Position numbers and translations under genes: made by a program. A stretch of 58,614 bases of DNA. It comes from Sphingomonadales bacterium. Lineage in GTDB: Bacteria > Pseudomonadota > Alphaproteobacteria > Sphingomonadales > Sphingomonadaceae. This document shows positions 1-10,006 of the stretch, piece by piece. The notes beneath the pieces were generated by a model. The model was not told the DNA's origin, ran no database searches, and saw nothing but the letters and a program-made list of their open reading frames with translations. The stretch covers positions 1 through 58,614 of the forward strand of contig JAGWTB010000005.1 of the NCBI GenBank assembly GCA_028869175.1, given 5' to 3'. Within the stretch, counting starts at the first letter, position 1, and each line of letters begins with the position of its first letter.

Positions 1-2
1 AC

Positions 3-1124
3 CGGGCGACGACCATTGCCCAGTTCGAGGAACTGCTCGCCGCGATGGACAGCGACGCCGAGTGGCTCGACCGCTTCCGCCCACCCGCGACGCTGCATTT
101 TGCCGGACATATGGCGCTGGAGCCGGGCGGTGCGGGCGAACGGGCACTCGCCGCGCGAGTCGATGCACTGCTGGCCGAGCATTCCATCGGCTTCGCCTTT
201 GGCGCGGCGGCTTCGGGCTGCGACGTGGTGATCGGCGAGCGCGTGCTGGCGCGCGGCGGCGAGCTGGCGCTGGTCCTGCCTTCACAGCAGGACCATTTCG
301 AACGCCAGTCGGTGGCTCCGGCAGGCGAAGCCTGGGTGGAGCGCTACCGCGCGCTGCTTGACCGGGCGACTTCGGTGGTTGCCGTGGGCGACGGGCGCGA
401 GACGCTGCACGATCCGCTGGCGACCTATCTGGCGGGTCAGGTGGCGCTGGGCGATGCCCTTACCAAGGCCAGTACCCTGTCGAGCCACGCGCACCAGCTC
501 ATCGTGCTCGACAACGACGGTGGCGGACCGCACAGCCGCGCGCTTGCCGCCGCCTGGCCGCTGCGCGAACGCGCCCACCTGCTGGCGCTGGACCGCGAAT
601 CCGATGTCGCGGCACTGTTCGCGCCCGATGCCGACGATCCCGCCCGGCGGCTGGCCTTTCCGCTGGCGATCCGGCTGAACATGCGCGGCGGCGATTCGGC
701 AGCGATAGCGCGCCAGCGCGAGCCGGTTTGGCGGGCCCTGGCGGCGGTATCCAGCACGGCGGTACGGGCCGTGCCCGAAGGGTGGGACGTGCTGGCGGAA
801 AGCGCGGGCGAGGCTGCGCGGCTGGCGCAGGAGATCATGTCGGCCTGCGCCGCGGGCCCCGGGCGGATGCCGTCGATCGGCCTTTCCGCCGGGATCGTCC
901 TTGCCATTGACGACCGGGCGGCGGGTCACGTCGTGCCGATCGGCCCGGCGGTGGCCCAGGCGGGACGCATGGCGCAGATCGCGCCGGGCGGTGCCATCCT
1001 TGCCTCACAACATTTCGCCGCTGTCCTCGCCGCCTCGGGCGAAACGGCGCTGCGCAGCGAATATTACCACGGCGGCGAGGGTGGCCCGGCGGACGGCGTC
1101 TATCTCATCGTACCGCGCGGTTGA
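3..1124 (+). CDS. C-terminal part of a larger protein, probably with a nucleotide-cyclase-homology-like C-terminal domain (5' end outside window)
   Basis: Frame is open to the window edge upstream of the first Met at 45. C-terminal 'GLSAGIVLAIDD...IGPAVAQAGRMAQIAPGGAILAS' resembles a class III cyclase-homology domain. Confidence 0.5.
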   Translation, partial: RATTIAQFEELLAAMDSDAEWLDRFRPPATLHFAGHMALEPGGAGERALAARVDALLAEHSIGFAFGAAASGCDVVIGERVLARGGELALVLPSQQDHFERQSVAPAGEAWVERYRALLDRATSVVAVGDGRETLHDPLATYLAGQVALGDALTKASTLSSHAHQLIVLDNDGGGPHSRALAAAWPLRERAHLLALDRESDVAALFAPDADDPARRLAFPLAIRLNMRGGDSAAIARQREPVWRALAAVSSTAVRAVPEGWDVLAESAGEAARLAQEIMSACAAGPGRMPSIGLSAGIVLAIDDRAAGHVVPIGPAVAQAGRMAQIAPGGAILASQHFAAVLAASGETALRSEYYHGGEGGPADGVYLIVPRG

Positions 1125-1136
1125 GATTGCTGCCCC

Positions 1137-1841
1137 TCAGTGGATCATTTCCGCCAGCCGGTGCGGTGCGACCACGCGCAGGGCATCGGCTTCACGCACG
1201 ATAATGCCGCGCTTTTCGAGCTGCGAGACGGTGCGTGACACGGTTTCGCGCGTCGTCTGTGCAACCAGGGCAAATTCGACGAAGACCGGGATCGGCCGCA
1301 CCACGCCTTCGCCCGAAGCATCGGCCCGCCGAGCCAGTTCGGCGCAGATCCGTCCCGTCGCGGACAGCAGCACGGTTTCCGCCATGCGCTGGCGCATCGT
1401 GCGCAGCCGCGCGGACAACTGGCGGGCGATGGCAAGCGCGATGCAGGAGTAACTCTCCATCAGGTGGAGCAGTGTCACCTGGCTGAAGCCCGCGCCGCGC
1501 AGGTCGGTAAGCGGGACGACTTCCATCTGGTCTTCGGAGCCGGAGGCGGCCAGCAGCGAGCCGAACAGGTCACCCGGCCCCAATTCCTGCAACACCACCG
1601 CGCCGCCATCGAGCCCGTAGGCCAGTTCGTGGGCGCGGCCCGCCAGCAACAGCACGGTGCGATCGGCGTCGTCTTCCGAGGTCTGGATGGAACGGCCCCG
1701 CGCGTGGCCTACGGGGCGGGCAGCGGTGGCGATCACCCGCAACAGCGCTTCGCCACAGCCGAAGGCGATGGCGATAGTCGCACATTCCGCTTCGGTGAAT
1801 TCCGGCACGCGATCCCCTTTATCCGCGTGCATCCATGTCAT
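1137..1841 (-). CDS. Crp/Fnr family transcriptional regulator
   Basis: cNMP-binding-like N-terminal region and C-terminal HTH 'QTTRETVSRTVSQLEKRGIIV'; no obvious FNR Fe-S cysteine cluster. Confidence 0.85.
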   Translation of the reverse strand: MTWMHADKGDRVPEFTEAECATIAIAFGCGEALLRVIATAARPVGHARGRSIQTSEDDADRTVLLLAGRAHELAYGLDGGAVVLQELGPGDLFGSLLAASGSEDQMEVVPLTDLRGAGFSQVTLLHLMESYSCIALAIARQLSARLRTMRQRMAETVLLSATGRICAELARRADASGEGVVRPIPVFVEFALVAQTTRETVSRTVSQLEKRGIIVREADALRVVAPHRLAEMIH

Positions 1842-1892
1842 TTGCGCGCCCCGCAGTCCAGCGCCGCAAGACGCCGGACTGCGGGGAAATGC

Positions 1893-2699
1893 CTATTGTG
1901 CCCGTACGGGAGGACGCGCCTTGCCCGGGCGCAGGCCGGACTTGTGCCCCTCGCCATGGTCGATCGTCCCGAACATCCAGTCATAGAGCAGCGAAATCGT
2001 CGCGAAATTGCCGCCGGTGAACATGGCGTGGTGATGGTGGTGCATCGCCGACATGTACTTCAGGTACTTGAAGGGAAAGCGGTCAGCCTCCCACAGGTTA
2101 TGGTTCTGCAGGTTGATGTGGCTGAAGGCGAGCCAGGTGACGATGATCGTCACCACGTGGAAATTGCCCAGCCAGTGCGACAGCACGAAGATCGAGGCGG
2201 CATAGAGCCCCAGTCCCAGCCCGACCTCGATGGGGTGGATATAGCTCGAATCGTTGCGGCAGGGATTGTGCTGGCGGTGGTGCACCGCGTGAACCCACAT
2301 CAGTGGGCCGCCCAGCAGCCCGCCATCGTGGAACAGGAACCGGTGTACGAGGTAATAGAAGAAATCATAGAACATCAGAATCACCACCATGTCGCGCAGC
2401 ACCCGCCACCATGGTTGCGGATCGGCGGTGATGCAGAATGGCAGGATCACACCGAAGATCGCCACCCAGTAGAATGCGCCCCACTTGCGGTTCCACGCCT
2501 GGTTGGCGGCATAATTCGGCTTCTGCATTTTGGTGGCGTAGGCTTCTGCGTTGATTCGGGCGGCCTCGCGGAAGGGCGGCACCAGCATGGTCAGCAGCTT
2601 CCCACCCGCTACCGACAGGGCGATGATCGCTACAGCGGCGATCAATGACAGCGTACCTTCGTAGTGCGTCGCGAGCGACGCGATCAGCGGATTGTTCAT
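1893..2699 (-). CDS. Sterol desaturase / fatty acid hydroxylase superfamily protein
   Basis: Histidine boxes HRFLFH, HAVHHRQHN and HHHHH with several TM segments. Confidence 0.85.
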   Translation of the reverse strand: MNNPLIASLATHYEGTLSLIAAVAIIALSVAGGKLLTMLVPPFREAARINAEAYATKMQKPNYAANQAWNRKWGAFYWVAIFGVILPFCITADPQPWWRVLRDMVVILMFYDFFYYLVHRFLFHDGGLLGGPLMWVHAVHHRQHNPCRNDSSYIHPIEVGLGLGLYAASIFVLSHWLGNFHVVTIIVTWLAFSHINLQNHNLWEADRFPFKYLKYMSAMHHHHHAMFTGGNFATISLLYDWMFGTIDHGEGHKSGLRPGKARPPVRAQ

Positions 2700-2828
2700 C
2701 CTTCCCTCCTGCGCGGACCCTGCCGCGATGCAGTTGTGACGAATCAGCGCTTCTTAGTGCGAGAACGCTGTTCTCAGATGATGTGGTATTCGGTGTATCG
2801 CATATTGACAAGCCCTTTTGTGTCGGAA

Positions 2829-3386
2829 TTAGCCGCGCGCGGCCGGAGCGTCACACCAGGCACCGGGCTCGAGATCGCCGAGCGTCCAGTCGCCCACGGC
2901 CCAGCGCACCAGCCGCAGCGTTGGCAGGCCGACGGTGGCGGTCATGCGGCGCACCTGGCGGTTGCGACCCTCGCGGATGGTCAGCCGCAGCCAGCTGTCG
3001 GGCACCGTCTTGCGGAACCGCACCGGCGGATCGCGCGGCCAGAGAGCTGGCGGGTCGATCACTGCAACCTCCGCCGGACGGGTGACGCCATCCTTGAGCA
3101 CTACCCCGCCCCGCAGCGCCGCCAGCGCTGCTTCCGTGGGTTCACCTTCCACCTGCACAAGGTAGGTCTTGGCCAGCTTGAAGCGAGGATCGGCAATCCG
3201 CGCCTGCAGCCGCCCGTCATCGGTCAGCAGCAGCAGCCCCTCGCTGTCCTGGTCGAGCCGGCCTGCCGGATAGACGCCGGGCAGGTCGATGAAGCCCGAC
3301 AGGGTGGCTCGCGGCGAGCCATGCGTCCCCTTGGTGAACTGGCTGAGCACGCCGTAGGGCTTGTTGAACAGGATCAGGCGCGACAT
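2829..3386 (-). CDS. rluE: rRNA large-subunit pseudouridine synthase E-like (RsuA family)
   Basis: '[15 protein letters not shown]', '[19 protein letters not shown]', '[24 protein letters not shown]'; start placed at [10 protein letters not shown] rather than the longer ORF start at 3407. Confidence 0.8.
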   Translation of the reverse strand: MSRLILFNKPYGVLSQFTKGTHGSPRATLSGFIDLPGVYPAGRLDQDSEGLLLLTDDGRLQARIADPRFKLAKTYLVQVEGEPTEAALAALRGGVVLKDGVTRPAEVAVIDPPALWPRDPPVRFRKTVPDSWLRLTIREGRNRQVRRMTATVGLPTLRLVRWAVGDWTLGDLEPGAWCDAPAARG

Positions 3387-3406
3387 GGGCGGGAAATGGA
3401 CCGTCA

Positions 3407-5236
3407 CTAACCCTTGTACAAGCCGTCCAGCCGATCACCATAGCGCGCCTTCAGTTTGTGGCGGCGGATCTTGAGGCTGGGGGTCATTTCCTCGTTGTCG
3501 ATGGTAAAAGCCTCGTCGGCGAAGGCGAACTGGCGGACCTTCTCGATCACCGACAGGTCCTGGTTCACCCGGTCTATCGCCGCGCGCACTGCCGAGCGGA
3601 AGGCGGGCAGGTCCTGCAGCGCCTTGAGGTCGAACTTCTCGTCCTGTCGCCGCGCCCAGTCGAGCGCCCATTCGGCATCGGGGACGATCAGGCCGACGAT
3701 GTAGGGTCGCTTGTCGCCCACCACCATGGCCTGGGCAATCTCGGGCTGCAGCGTCAGCATGCCCTCGATCCGCTGCGGAGAGACGTTGTCACCCTTGTCG
3801 TTGACGATCATGTCCTTCTTGCGGTCGGTGATGACGATGCGGCCCTTGTCATCGAGATGGCCGATGTCGCCGGTGTGCAGCCAGGGGCCCTTATCCGGCT
3901 CGGCCGGGTCGGGGATCAGCACCTTTGCCGTCTCGGAATCGTTGCGCCAATAGCCCTGCATCACCAGTTCGCCGCGCACGAGGATTTCGCCGTCGTCGGC
4001 GATCTTCACCTCCACACCGCGCATCGGCGGACCGACCGTGTCCATCTTCAGCCCGACCGAGGGACGGTTGCAGCTGATCACCGGCCCGGCCTCGGTCTGG
4101 CCATAGCCCTGCAGCATGGTCAGCCCCATGGCATCGAAGAACACACCGATCTCGGGATTGAGCGGCGCGCCGCCCGATACCATCGCTTTCAGCCGTCCGC
4201 CGAACTTGGCGCGGATTTTCGGGCGCAGGGTACGCTCGATCACCAGGTTCATCGGCAGGTCGCGCAGCCGCGTCCGCCCGCGCGCGGCCTTCGCCTCACC
4301 AATGGCGAGCGCGCGGTCCATCAGGTAATTGGCCAGCTTGCCCTGTTTTTCCACCTGCTTCATGATCCGCGTGCGCAGCACCTCGAACAGGCGCGGGACG
4401 ACGACCATGATCGTCGGGCGCACTTCCTCGATATTGCTGGCGAGCTTGTCGAGCCCTTCGGAGTAGTAGATCTGCGCCCCCACCGCGATGGGCAGGAACT
4501 GGCCGCCGGTATGCTCGTAGGCATGGCTCAGTGGCAGGAATGACAGGAACACATCGTTATCGAGGCCGAAGTCCTCGGACAGGATGCGGGCCGCGCCGTC
4601 AACATTGCACAGGATCGCGCCGTGCTGCTGGCGCACCCCGCGCGGCGCGCCGCCGGTGCCGCTGGTGTAGATGATGCAGGCCAGCGCATCGCGGCCGATC
4701 GCGGCGAGCCGGGTATCGACCGCCGCGCGGGCTACCGCCGCATCGCCTTCAAGCATCGCCGCCCAGGGATGATACTCGGTTGCGCCGGTCTGCTGGATCT
4801 GCAGCGGATCGATGCCGATGACATGACTGGCGGCATCGGTCCGCATCACTGCCGGCAGCAGCGGTTTCGCCAGCTTGCCGTTGGCGACGATCACCGCGCG
4901 CGCGCCCGAGTTTTCGAGGATATGGATGTGATCGCGTTCGGTATTGGTGGTGTAGGCTGGCACGGTGACGCAGCCGGCGGCCATGATTCCCAGATCGGCG
5001 ATGCACCATTCGGGCCTGTTTTCGGACACCAGCATAACCCGGTCGCCCGCGTTCAGCCCGATGCGGCGCAGCCCTTCGGCTAGCAGGCAGACCTGGCGCG
5101 CGGCCTCTGCCCAGGACATCGCCTGCCAGCTGCCCTCGCGCTTGGCCCAGAGAAACGGCGCTTCGCCGCGCGCATCGGCGCGTGCGAGGAACAGCGACAC
5201 TAGGTTCGGACTGGCATCAATATCGTCAAGCTGCAT
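3407..5236 (-). CDS. Long-chain acyl-CoA synthetase / AMP-binding protein
   Basis: '[14 protein letters not shown]', '[11 protein letters not shown]', '[23 protein letters not shown]' adenylate-forming enzyme motifs. Confidence 0.9.
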   Translation of the reverse strand: MQLDDIDASPNLVSLFLARADARGEAPFLWAKREGSWQAMSWAEAARQVCLLAEGLRRIGLNAGDRVMLVSENRPEWCIADLGIMAAGCVTVPAYTTNTERDHIHILENSGARAVIVANGKLAKPLLPAVMRTDAASHVIGIDPLQIQQTGATEYHPWAAMLEGDAAVARAAVDTRLAAIGRDALACIIYTSGTGGAPRGVRQQHGAILCNVDGAARILSEDFGLDNDVFLSFLPLSHAYEHTGGQFLPIAVGAQIYYSEGLDKLASNIEEVRPTIMVVVPRLFEVLRTRIMKQVEKQGKLANYLMDRALAIGEAKAARGRTRLRDLPMNLVIERTLRPKIRAKFGGRLKAMVSGGAPLNPEIGVFFDAMGLTMLQGYGQTEAGPVISCNRPSVGLKMDTVGPPMRGVEVKIADDGEILVRGELVMQGYWRNDSETAKVLIPDPAEPDKGPWLHTGDIGHLDDKGRIVITDRKKDMIVNDKGDNVSPQRIEGMLTLQPEIAQAMVVGDKRPYIVGLIVPDAEWALDWARRQDEKFDLKALQDLPAFRSAVRAAIDRVNQDLSVIEKVRQFAFADEAFTIDNEEMTPSLKIRRHKLKARYGDRLDGLYKG

Positions 5237-5310
5237 GGTCGCCTCGGTCCCCTCCCGCTGCTTCAGGCAGGATTAGGACGGCTTTGCCGCAGCGGCAAGC
5301 ACCCGAGAAG

Positions 5311-7107
5311 CTATTCCCCCACCGCACGTCCTTCGCTGCGCGGGTCGGCGGCACCTTGCAGGTGGCCGCCCTGCACTTCCACGGCATTGGCCTTGAAGCT
5401 CGCCTCGCGCGGCTGCAGGTCGGTATGGCCAAGCGCGGTGAGCGCCGGGGCCATGGCCTCCAGCGCCGTGCCTTTCTCCAGGAACACCGTGTTACCGCCG
5501 GGCGCGAAGATCACCGGCAGGGCGATGGCCTGCTGCGCGGACAAATCCCAGTCGACCACGCCGATGATCGCCTTCAGCACCTGCGCCGGGATCGTGGCCC
5601 CGCCCGCCGCCCCGATGGCGAGCCGCAGCTTGCCGTCGGGACCATAGACCAGGGTCGGGCTCATGGCCGAGCGCGGGCGCTTGCCGCCTTCCACCCGGTT
5701 CGCCACCGGCTTGCCATCGCGCTGCGGCACCAGGCTGAAATCGGTGAGCTCGTTATTAAGGAAATAGCCGTTGGCCATCAGCCCCGAACCGAAGGCGCTT
5801 TCCACCGTGGAGGTCAGCGAAACCGCCGCGCCGGAGCGGTCCACGGCGACGAAGTGCGAGGTGGAGGGCACGTCGGGCGTCAGCGTATCGGCCTGCGTCA
5901 CTTTCACCCCCTGCGGGTTGCCCGGCGCAACCGAGGCCATCGTACGGTCCTGCGCGATCAGCTGCGCGCGCGCCGCGAGGTAATCGGGCGCGAGCAGCCC
6001 GGCGACCGGGACCGGCACGAAATCGCTGTCCGCCAGGTAGCGCTCGCGGTCGGCATAGGTCAGCCGCTGGGCTTCGGCGATCAAGTGCCAGGACACCGGA
6101 TTGTCCTTGCCCAGCCCGTGCAGGTCGAAATGTTCGAGCAGGCCCAGCACGCCGAACACCGTGGTCGCGCCCGATGAGGGTGGACCCATGCCGCAGAGGC
6201 GGTAGGCACGGTAGGAGACGCAGACCGGCGGGCGCTGCCTGGCGCGGTAGGCGGCAAGGTCCGCCGGCTTCATCGGCGCGGGGTTGAACGGTGCGGTGTT
6301 TACCGCCGTGGTCACCGCCTGCGCGTTGGCCCCGGCATAGAAAGCCCCCGGTCCCTTGGCCGCCAGCGTCTCAAGGAAGCTGGCCAGCGCCGGGTTGCGG
6401 ATCGTTTCGCCTGCGGGCTTGGGCTTGCCGTAGCCTTCGATGAAGATCACCGGGTTCTTCGGATCCTGCCACTGCTCTTCGGGCAGATAATAGAGCGCCC
6501 GCCCCTCCGCCGTCAGCGCGCCGGTGCGCATCGCGCGTTCGAGGAACTGGTTCAGCCGGGGGGACACGGCAAAGCCGTCGCGCGCCAGCCGGATCGCTGG
6601 CTGGAACAGCGCCTTCCATGGCAGGCGGCCATGGCGTTGGTGTGCCAGCTCCATCAGCCGCAGGTTGCCGGGCACCCCCACGCTGAGCCCGCCGGGAATC
6701 GCCTGCGGCACGGAAAGGTACTGCCCGTTCATGCGGAACCAGTCCGGCCCGGCGGCTTGCGGCGCGGTCTCACGGCCATCGATGGTATCGACATGGCCCT
6801 TGCCGTCATCCGCAACATAGAAGCCGCCGCCGCCGATGCCCGAGCTTTGCGGCTCGACCACGGTCAGCGCCAGCAGGGTGGCGAGCGCGGCATCGGTGGC
6901 GCTGCCGCCCTGGCGCAACATCTCCGCCCCTGCCTCCGCCGCGCGCGGATCGGCGGCGCTGACCATGCCCCGGTCAAACCGGGGCGGTGGAGTGGACGTG
7001 GTGCGCGGGCCGGCGGTGCAGCCGGCGAGCAGCAAGGGCGCGGCGAGAAAAGCGAGGAACCGTGGCAACATGGCGCGAAGGCTATTCGCTTCCGACCGCC
7101 TCGGCAA
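5311..7107 (-). CDS. ggt: Gamma-glutamyltransferase
   Basis: 'TSHFVAVDRSGAAVSLTSTVESAFGSGL' (catalytic Thr region) and 'SAMSPTLVYGPDGKLRLAIGAAGG'; lipobox-like signal 'LLLAGC'. Confidence 0.9.
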   Translation of the reverse strand: MPRRSEANSLRAMLPRFLAFLAAPLLLAGCTAGPRTTSTPPPRFDRGMVSAADPRAAEAGAEMLRQGGSATDAALATLLALTVVEPQSSGIGGGGFYVADDGKGHVDTIDGRETAPQAAGPDWFRMNGQYLSVPQAIPGGLSVGVPGNLRLMELAHQRHGRLPWKALFQPAIRLARDGFAVSPRLNQFLERAMRTGALTAEGRALYYLPEEQWQDPKNPVIFIEGYGKPKPAGETIRNPALASFLETLAAKGPGAFYAGANAQAVTTAVNTAPFNPAPMKPADLAAYRARQRPPVCVSYRAYRLCGMGPPSSGATTVFGVLGLLEHFDLHGLGKDNPVSWHLIAEAQRLTYADRERYLADSDFVPVPVAGLLAPDYLAARAQLIAQDRTMASVAPGNPQGVKVTQADTLTPDVPSTSHFVAVDRSGAAVSLTSTVESAFGSGLMANGYFLNNELTDFSLVPQRDGKPVANRVEGGKRPRSAMSPTLVYGPDGKLRLAIGAAGGATIPAQVLKAIIGVVDWDLSAQQAIALPVIFAPGGNTVFLEKGTALEAMAPALTALGHTDLQPREASFKANAVEVQGGHLQGAADPRSEGRAVGE

Positions 7108-8113
7108 TGGTGCTGAACCCGTGCTGGCGCATCAGCGCTTCGAGCCCGCGCACGATCCGCCGGGCGATACCCGGCCCCTCATAGGCCATGGCGCTGTAGA
7201 GCTGGACCAGGCTGGCGCCGGCGCGGATGCGGGCGAAGGCATCTTCGGCGCTGGCGATGCCGCCGACCCCGATCAGGGGCAGTGCCCCGCCGGTTTCGCT
7301 GCGGAAATCGCGCAGCCGCTGCTGGGCCAGATCGCGCAAGGGTGCGCCGGAAAGACCGCCGGTTTCCGCGGCGTGGCGTGAATGCAGCGGCGGGCGCGAT
7401 ATAGTGGTGTTCGAGACGATCAGCGCGCCCAGCCGCTTGTCGATAGCGATGCGGGCTATCGCGGAAATGTCCGCCGGCTCCAGATCGGGGGCGACCTTGA
7501 GGAACACCGGCGGGCCCGACGGCCCGCGCGCCGCCAGCACCGCGTCCAGCAGTTCGGTCAGCGCGCCTTCGTCCTGCAGCGCGCGCAGGCCGGGGGTGTT
7601 GGGGCTGGAGATGTTCACCGCCAGATAGCTCGCCAGCGGGGCCATCAGCCGGGTCATCGTGCCGTAATCGGCGATCCGGTCCGCCGAATCCTTGTTCGCG
7701 CCGATGTTGATGCCGACCACGCCTGGCCGGCCATAGCGCTCCGCCAGCCGCAGCACCGCTGCTTCCGAGCCGCCGTTGTTGAAGCCCATTCGGTTGATCA
7801 CCGCGCGGTCCTCTGCCAGCCGGAACAGCCGCGGGCGCGGGTTGCCCGCCTGCGGCAGCGGGGTGATCGAGCCGACCTCGGCAAAGCCGAAGCCGAGGCC
7901 GAGCAGCGCGTCAGGCACCTCGCCGTCCTTGTCGAAACCGGCGGCCATGCCCAGCGGGTTGGGAAAGTGCAGCCCCGCCACCTCGCTGGCGAGCGGGCCG
8001 TTCGGCGCAGGGGGCTTGCCCTCGCGCCCCAGCTTGAGCGCGAGCAGCGCCAGTCCGTGGGCGAATTCGGGATCGAGGCGGAACAGCAGCGGGCGCAGGA
8101 GAGCGTAGATCAT
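7082..8113 (-). CDS. pyrD: Dihydroorotate dehydrogenase (quinone)
   Basis: 'NPLGMAAGFDKDGEVPDALLGLGFGFAEVGSITP', 'NRMGFNNGG', 'NISSPNTPGLRALQ', 'IGVGGIASAEDAFARIRAGASLVQLYSA'. Confidence 0.95.
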   Translation of the reverse strand: MIYALLRPLLFRLDPEFAHGLALLALKLGREGKPPAPNGPLASEVAGLHFPNPLGMAAGFDKDGEVPDALLGLGFGFAEVGSITPLPQAGNPRPRLFRLAEDRAVINRMGFNNGGSEAAVLRLAERYGRPGVVGINIGANKDSADRIADYGTMTRLMAPLASYLAVNISSPNTPGLRALQDEGALTELLDAVLAARGPSGPPVFLKVAPDLEPADISAIARIAIDKRLGALIVSNTTISRPPLHSRHAAETGGLSGAPLRDLAQQRLRDFRSETGGALPLIGVGGIASAEDAFARIRAGASLVQLYSAMAYEGPGIARRIVRGLEALMRQHGFSTIAEAVGSE

Positions 8114-8161
8114 GGGCGAAAGCCGCTATGGCAGGTCACGCCGGGCCTGTCGAATTTCTCC

Positions 8162-8255
8162 TATACGCCCCGTGACAGCGCGTGCGATGTCCCGCCTGCG
8201 ACCCGAAGGACTCGCCGCTCCTTGCCATTTCCGGCAAGCGGCGGCGGGGACTTTT
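8162..8255 (+). ncRNA. Candidate structured leader RNA / sRNA upstream of the AraC-type gene
   Basis: TATACG (-10-like) at 8162-8167, motif TGCGACCCGAAGGACTCG at 8197-8214, stem CTCGCCGC-TC-CTTGCC/GGCAAG-CG-GCGGCGGG (8211-8226/8233-8248) followed by TTTT. Confidence 0.35.
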
Positions 8256-8342
8256 GTCTGTGCAATCCCTTGCAATTTGCCCGGCAATGCGTTTCTCTCG
8301 ATCCGGCTCAGGGTCTGGGCCGTTTTCGGGGACTGCGCGCGC

Positions 8343-9197
8343 GTGACGCTGCCATATGCCATCGTCTACCGGCCGCCGCCGGAGCATCTGGCCGACCGGG
8401 TATCCTCGTTCTACGAATTCACCGATCCCGCCCCGCTGCACGATGATGTCGAGCGGTCCGACCGCCAGCAATTGCGGCTGATGCTGCAGGGGAGCGGGCA
8501 CTATCATTTCGCCAATGGCCGGGTCGATCCATCGCCCCGTGTCGGGCTGCTGGGGCCGACCAGTGGTTCGATCCGGGGGATCAGCAAGGGTCCGACCCAG
8601 ATCGTCGGGGCCGGGCTGTGGCCGGCGGCATGGCATGCACTGGCGGGCCAGCGCTCGCCCGACTGGCTCGATCACATCGTCGATGCCCGCGAACTGTTCG
8701 GTGCGCGGGCCGACGCGCTGTGGCACGATGTCGCGGCCGCGCCTGACATGGAAGGCCGCTTCGCCGCGCTGGCCGAATTCATCGCGGAACTGACCGAACC
8801 CGCAGATCCCGAGCACCTGCGCTTCACCCGGCTGGTCGATGCCTGGCTCACCGGTAACACCGATCCGCATATCGACCAGTTGCAGGCCACCACCGGCTAT
8901 AACCAGCGCAAGCTGGAGCGGATGACGCGGCGTTACTATGGCCTCCCGCCCAAGACGCTCTCGCGCAAGTACCGCGCGCTGCGGCTCGCGGCGGCACTGG
9001 CGCGCGGCGAGGACCCAGACCTGCGGGGGCTGGGCGAGGGTTTCTACGATCAATCGCACCTGATTCGCGAAGTGAAGCGCTTCGCCGGGTTGACCCCGCA
9101 GCGCCTGAAGCAGCGCGAATCGCGGCTGCTCACCGAAATCGCGGAAGGCCGAGTCGCCCTGCGCGGCAGTGTCAGTGCACTTGTATCCGATGCCTGA
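8343..9197 (+). CDS. AraC family transcriptional regulator
   Basis: C-terminal HTH region 'TTGYNQRKLERMTRRYYGLPPKTLSRKYRALRLAAAL...GFYDQSHLIREVKRFAGLTPQRL'; likely GTG start at 8343 in frame with the longer ORF 8112..9197. Confidence 0.8.
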   Translation: MTLPYAIVYRPPPEHLADRVSSFYEFTDPAPLHDDVERSDRQQLRLMLQGSGHYHFANGRVDPSPRVGLLGPTSGSIRGISKGPTQIVGAGLWPAAWHALAGQRSPDWLDHIVDARELFGARADALWHDVAAAPDMEGRFAALAEFIAELTEPADPEHLRFTRLVDAWLTGNTDPHIDQLQATTGYNQRKLERMTRRYYGLPPKTLSRKYRALRLAAALARGEDPDLRGLGEGFYDQSHLIREVKRFAGLTPQRLKQRESRLLTEIAEGRVALRGSVSALVSDA

Positions 9198-9291
9198 GGC
9201 GAAATGACCGGCTGCAATGGATTGTATCGCCAAAGCTAACGCAGATTGTCATGATTTGACCCTGTTGCCTGACGATTCCGTACAATTCTTG

Positions 9292-9402
9292 TCGCGCGTC
9301 CCCGCCTAGGAAGGCTGTGCGACCCGAAGGGCTCGTGGCATTCTTGCAGCGAGTTCTCTACTTTACGGCGGCTCTCCACCTATGCGGAGAGCCGCCTTTT
9401 TT
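9292..9402 (+). ncRNA. Candidate small RNA ending in an intrinsic terminator
   Basis: TACAAT -10-like box at 9281-9286 with TTGACC about 19 nt upstream; internal hairpin 9332-9353; perfect 11-bp terminator stem GGCGGCTCTCC/GGAGAGCCGCC followed by six T. Confidence 0.45.
9367..9402 (+). terminator. Rho-independent terminator
   Basis: GGCGGCTCTCC-acctatgc-GGAGAGCCGCC-TTTTTT. Confidence 0.85.
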
Positions 9403-9592
9403 CTTGTTGGCGACAGTGTCTGATTCGAAACTTTCGTTTCGCGTGGTCAGTGCCGGCCAGAACATCGCTCTTTCGCTAATGTCGCGAATTTCCACCGATC
9501 TCGCAGGCGATTGCCAAGCGCGCGCCATCCGACTAGGGGAAATGCGAACGAATCAATCCGATTTCGAACGCAACCATACGGGACCGCCGCTC

Positions 9593-10006
9593 ATGCGCTT
9601 GTCGAGCATGGCAGATTACGCCGTCGTTACCATGTCCGCCGCCGCGCGGCATTGCGGCGGTGCGCGGGTTTCAGCCGGGCAACTGGCCGAGGAAACCGGG
9701 CTACCGGCCCCCACGGTGCAGAAACTGGTCAGCCGCCTCACCGCCGCCGGGCTACTGCGGTCGTCGCGCGGAGCGGGTGGCGGGCTCAAGCTGGGGCGGC
9801 CGGCAGCGGCGATTTCGCTAGCCGACATCGTCGAGGCAGTGGAAGGCCCTATCGCCCTGACATCGTGCCTTGATGAAGAGCGCAACAGTTGCTCGCTCGA
9901 AGCGGGCTGCACGGTGCGGCCGCACTGGCCGGTGGTAAACGAGGTGCTGCGCAGCGCGCTGGGCGGGGTGAGCCTGATGCAGATGTCGCAAGGCCACGCC
10001 GCATGA
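9593..10006 (+). CDS. sufR: Rrf2 family SUF-system regulator (SufR/IscR-like)
   Basis: '[20 protein letters not shown]', '[33 protein letters not shown]', cysteine pattern '[13 protein letters not shown]'; overlaps sufB by ATGA. Confidence 0.85.
   Translation: MRLSSMADYAVVTMSAAARHCGGARVSAGQLAEETGLPAPTVQKLVSRLTAAGLLRSSRGAGGGLKLGRPAAAISLADIVEAVEGPIALTSCLDEERNSCSLEAGCTVRPHWPVVNEVLRSALGGVSLMQMSQGHAA

Noticed and set aside
9317-9592. N-terminal extension of the Rrf2/sufR ORF
   Set aside because: Overlaps a strong terminator hairpin; homologous Rrf2 proteins start at [11 protein letters not shown] (9593).
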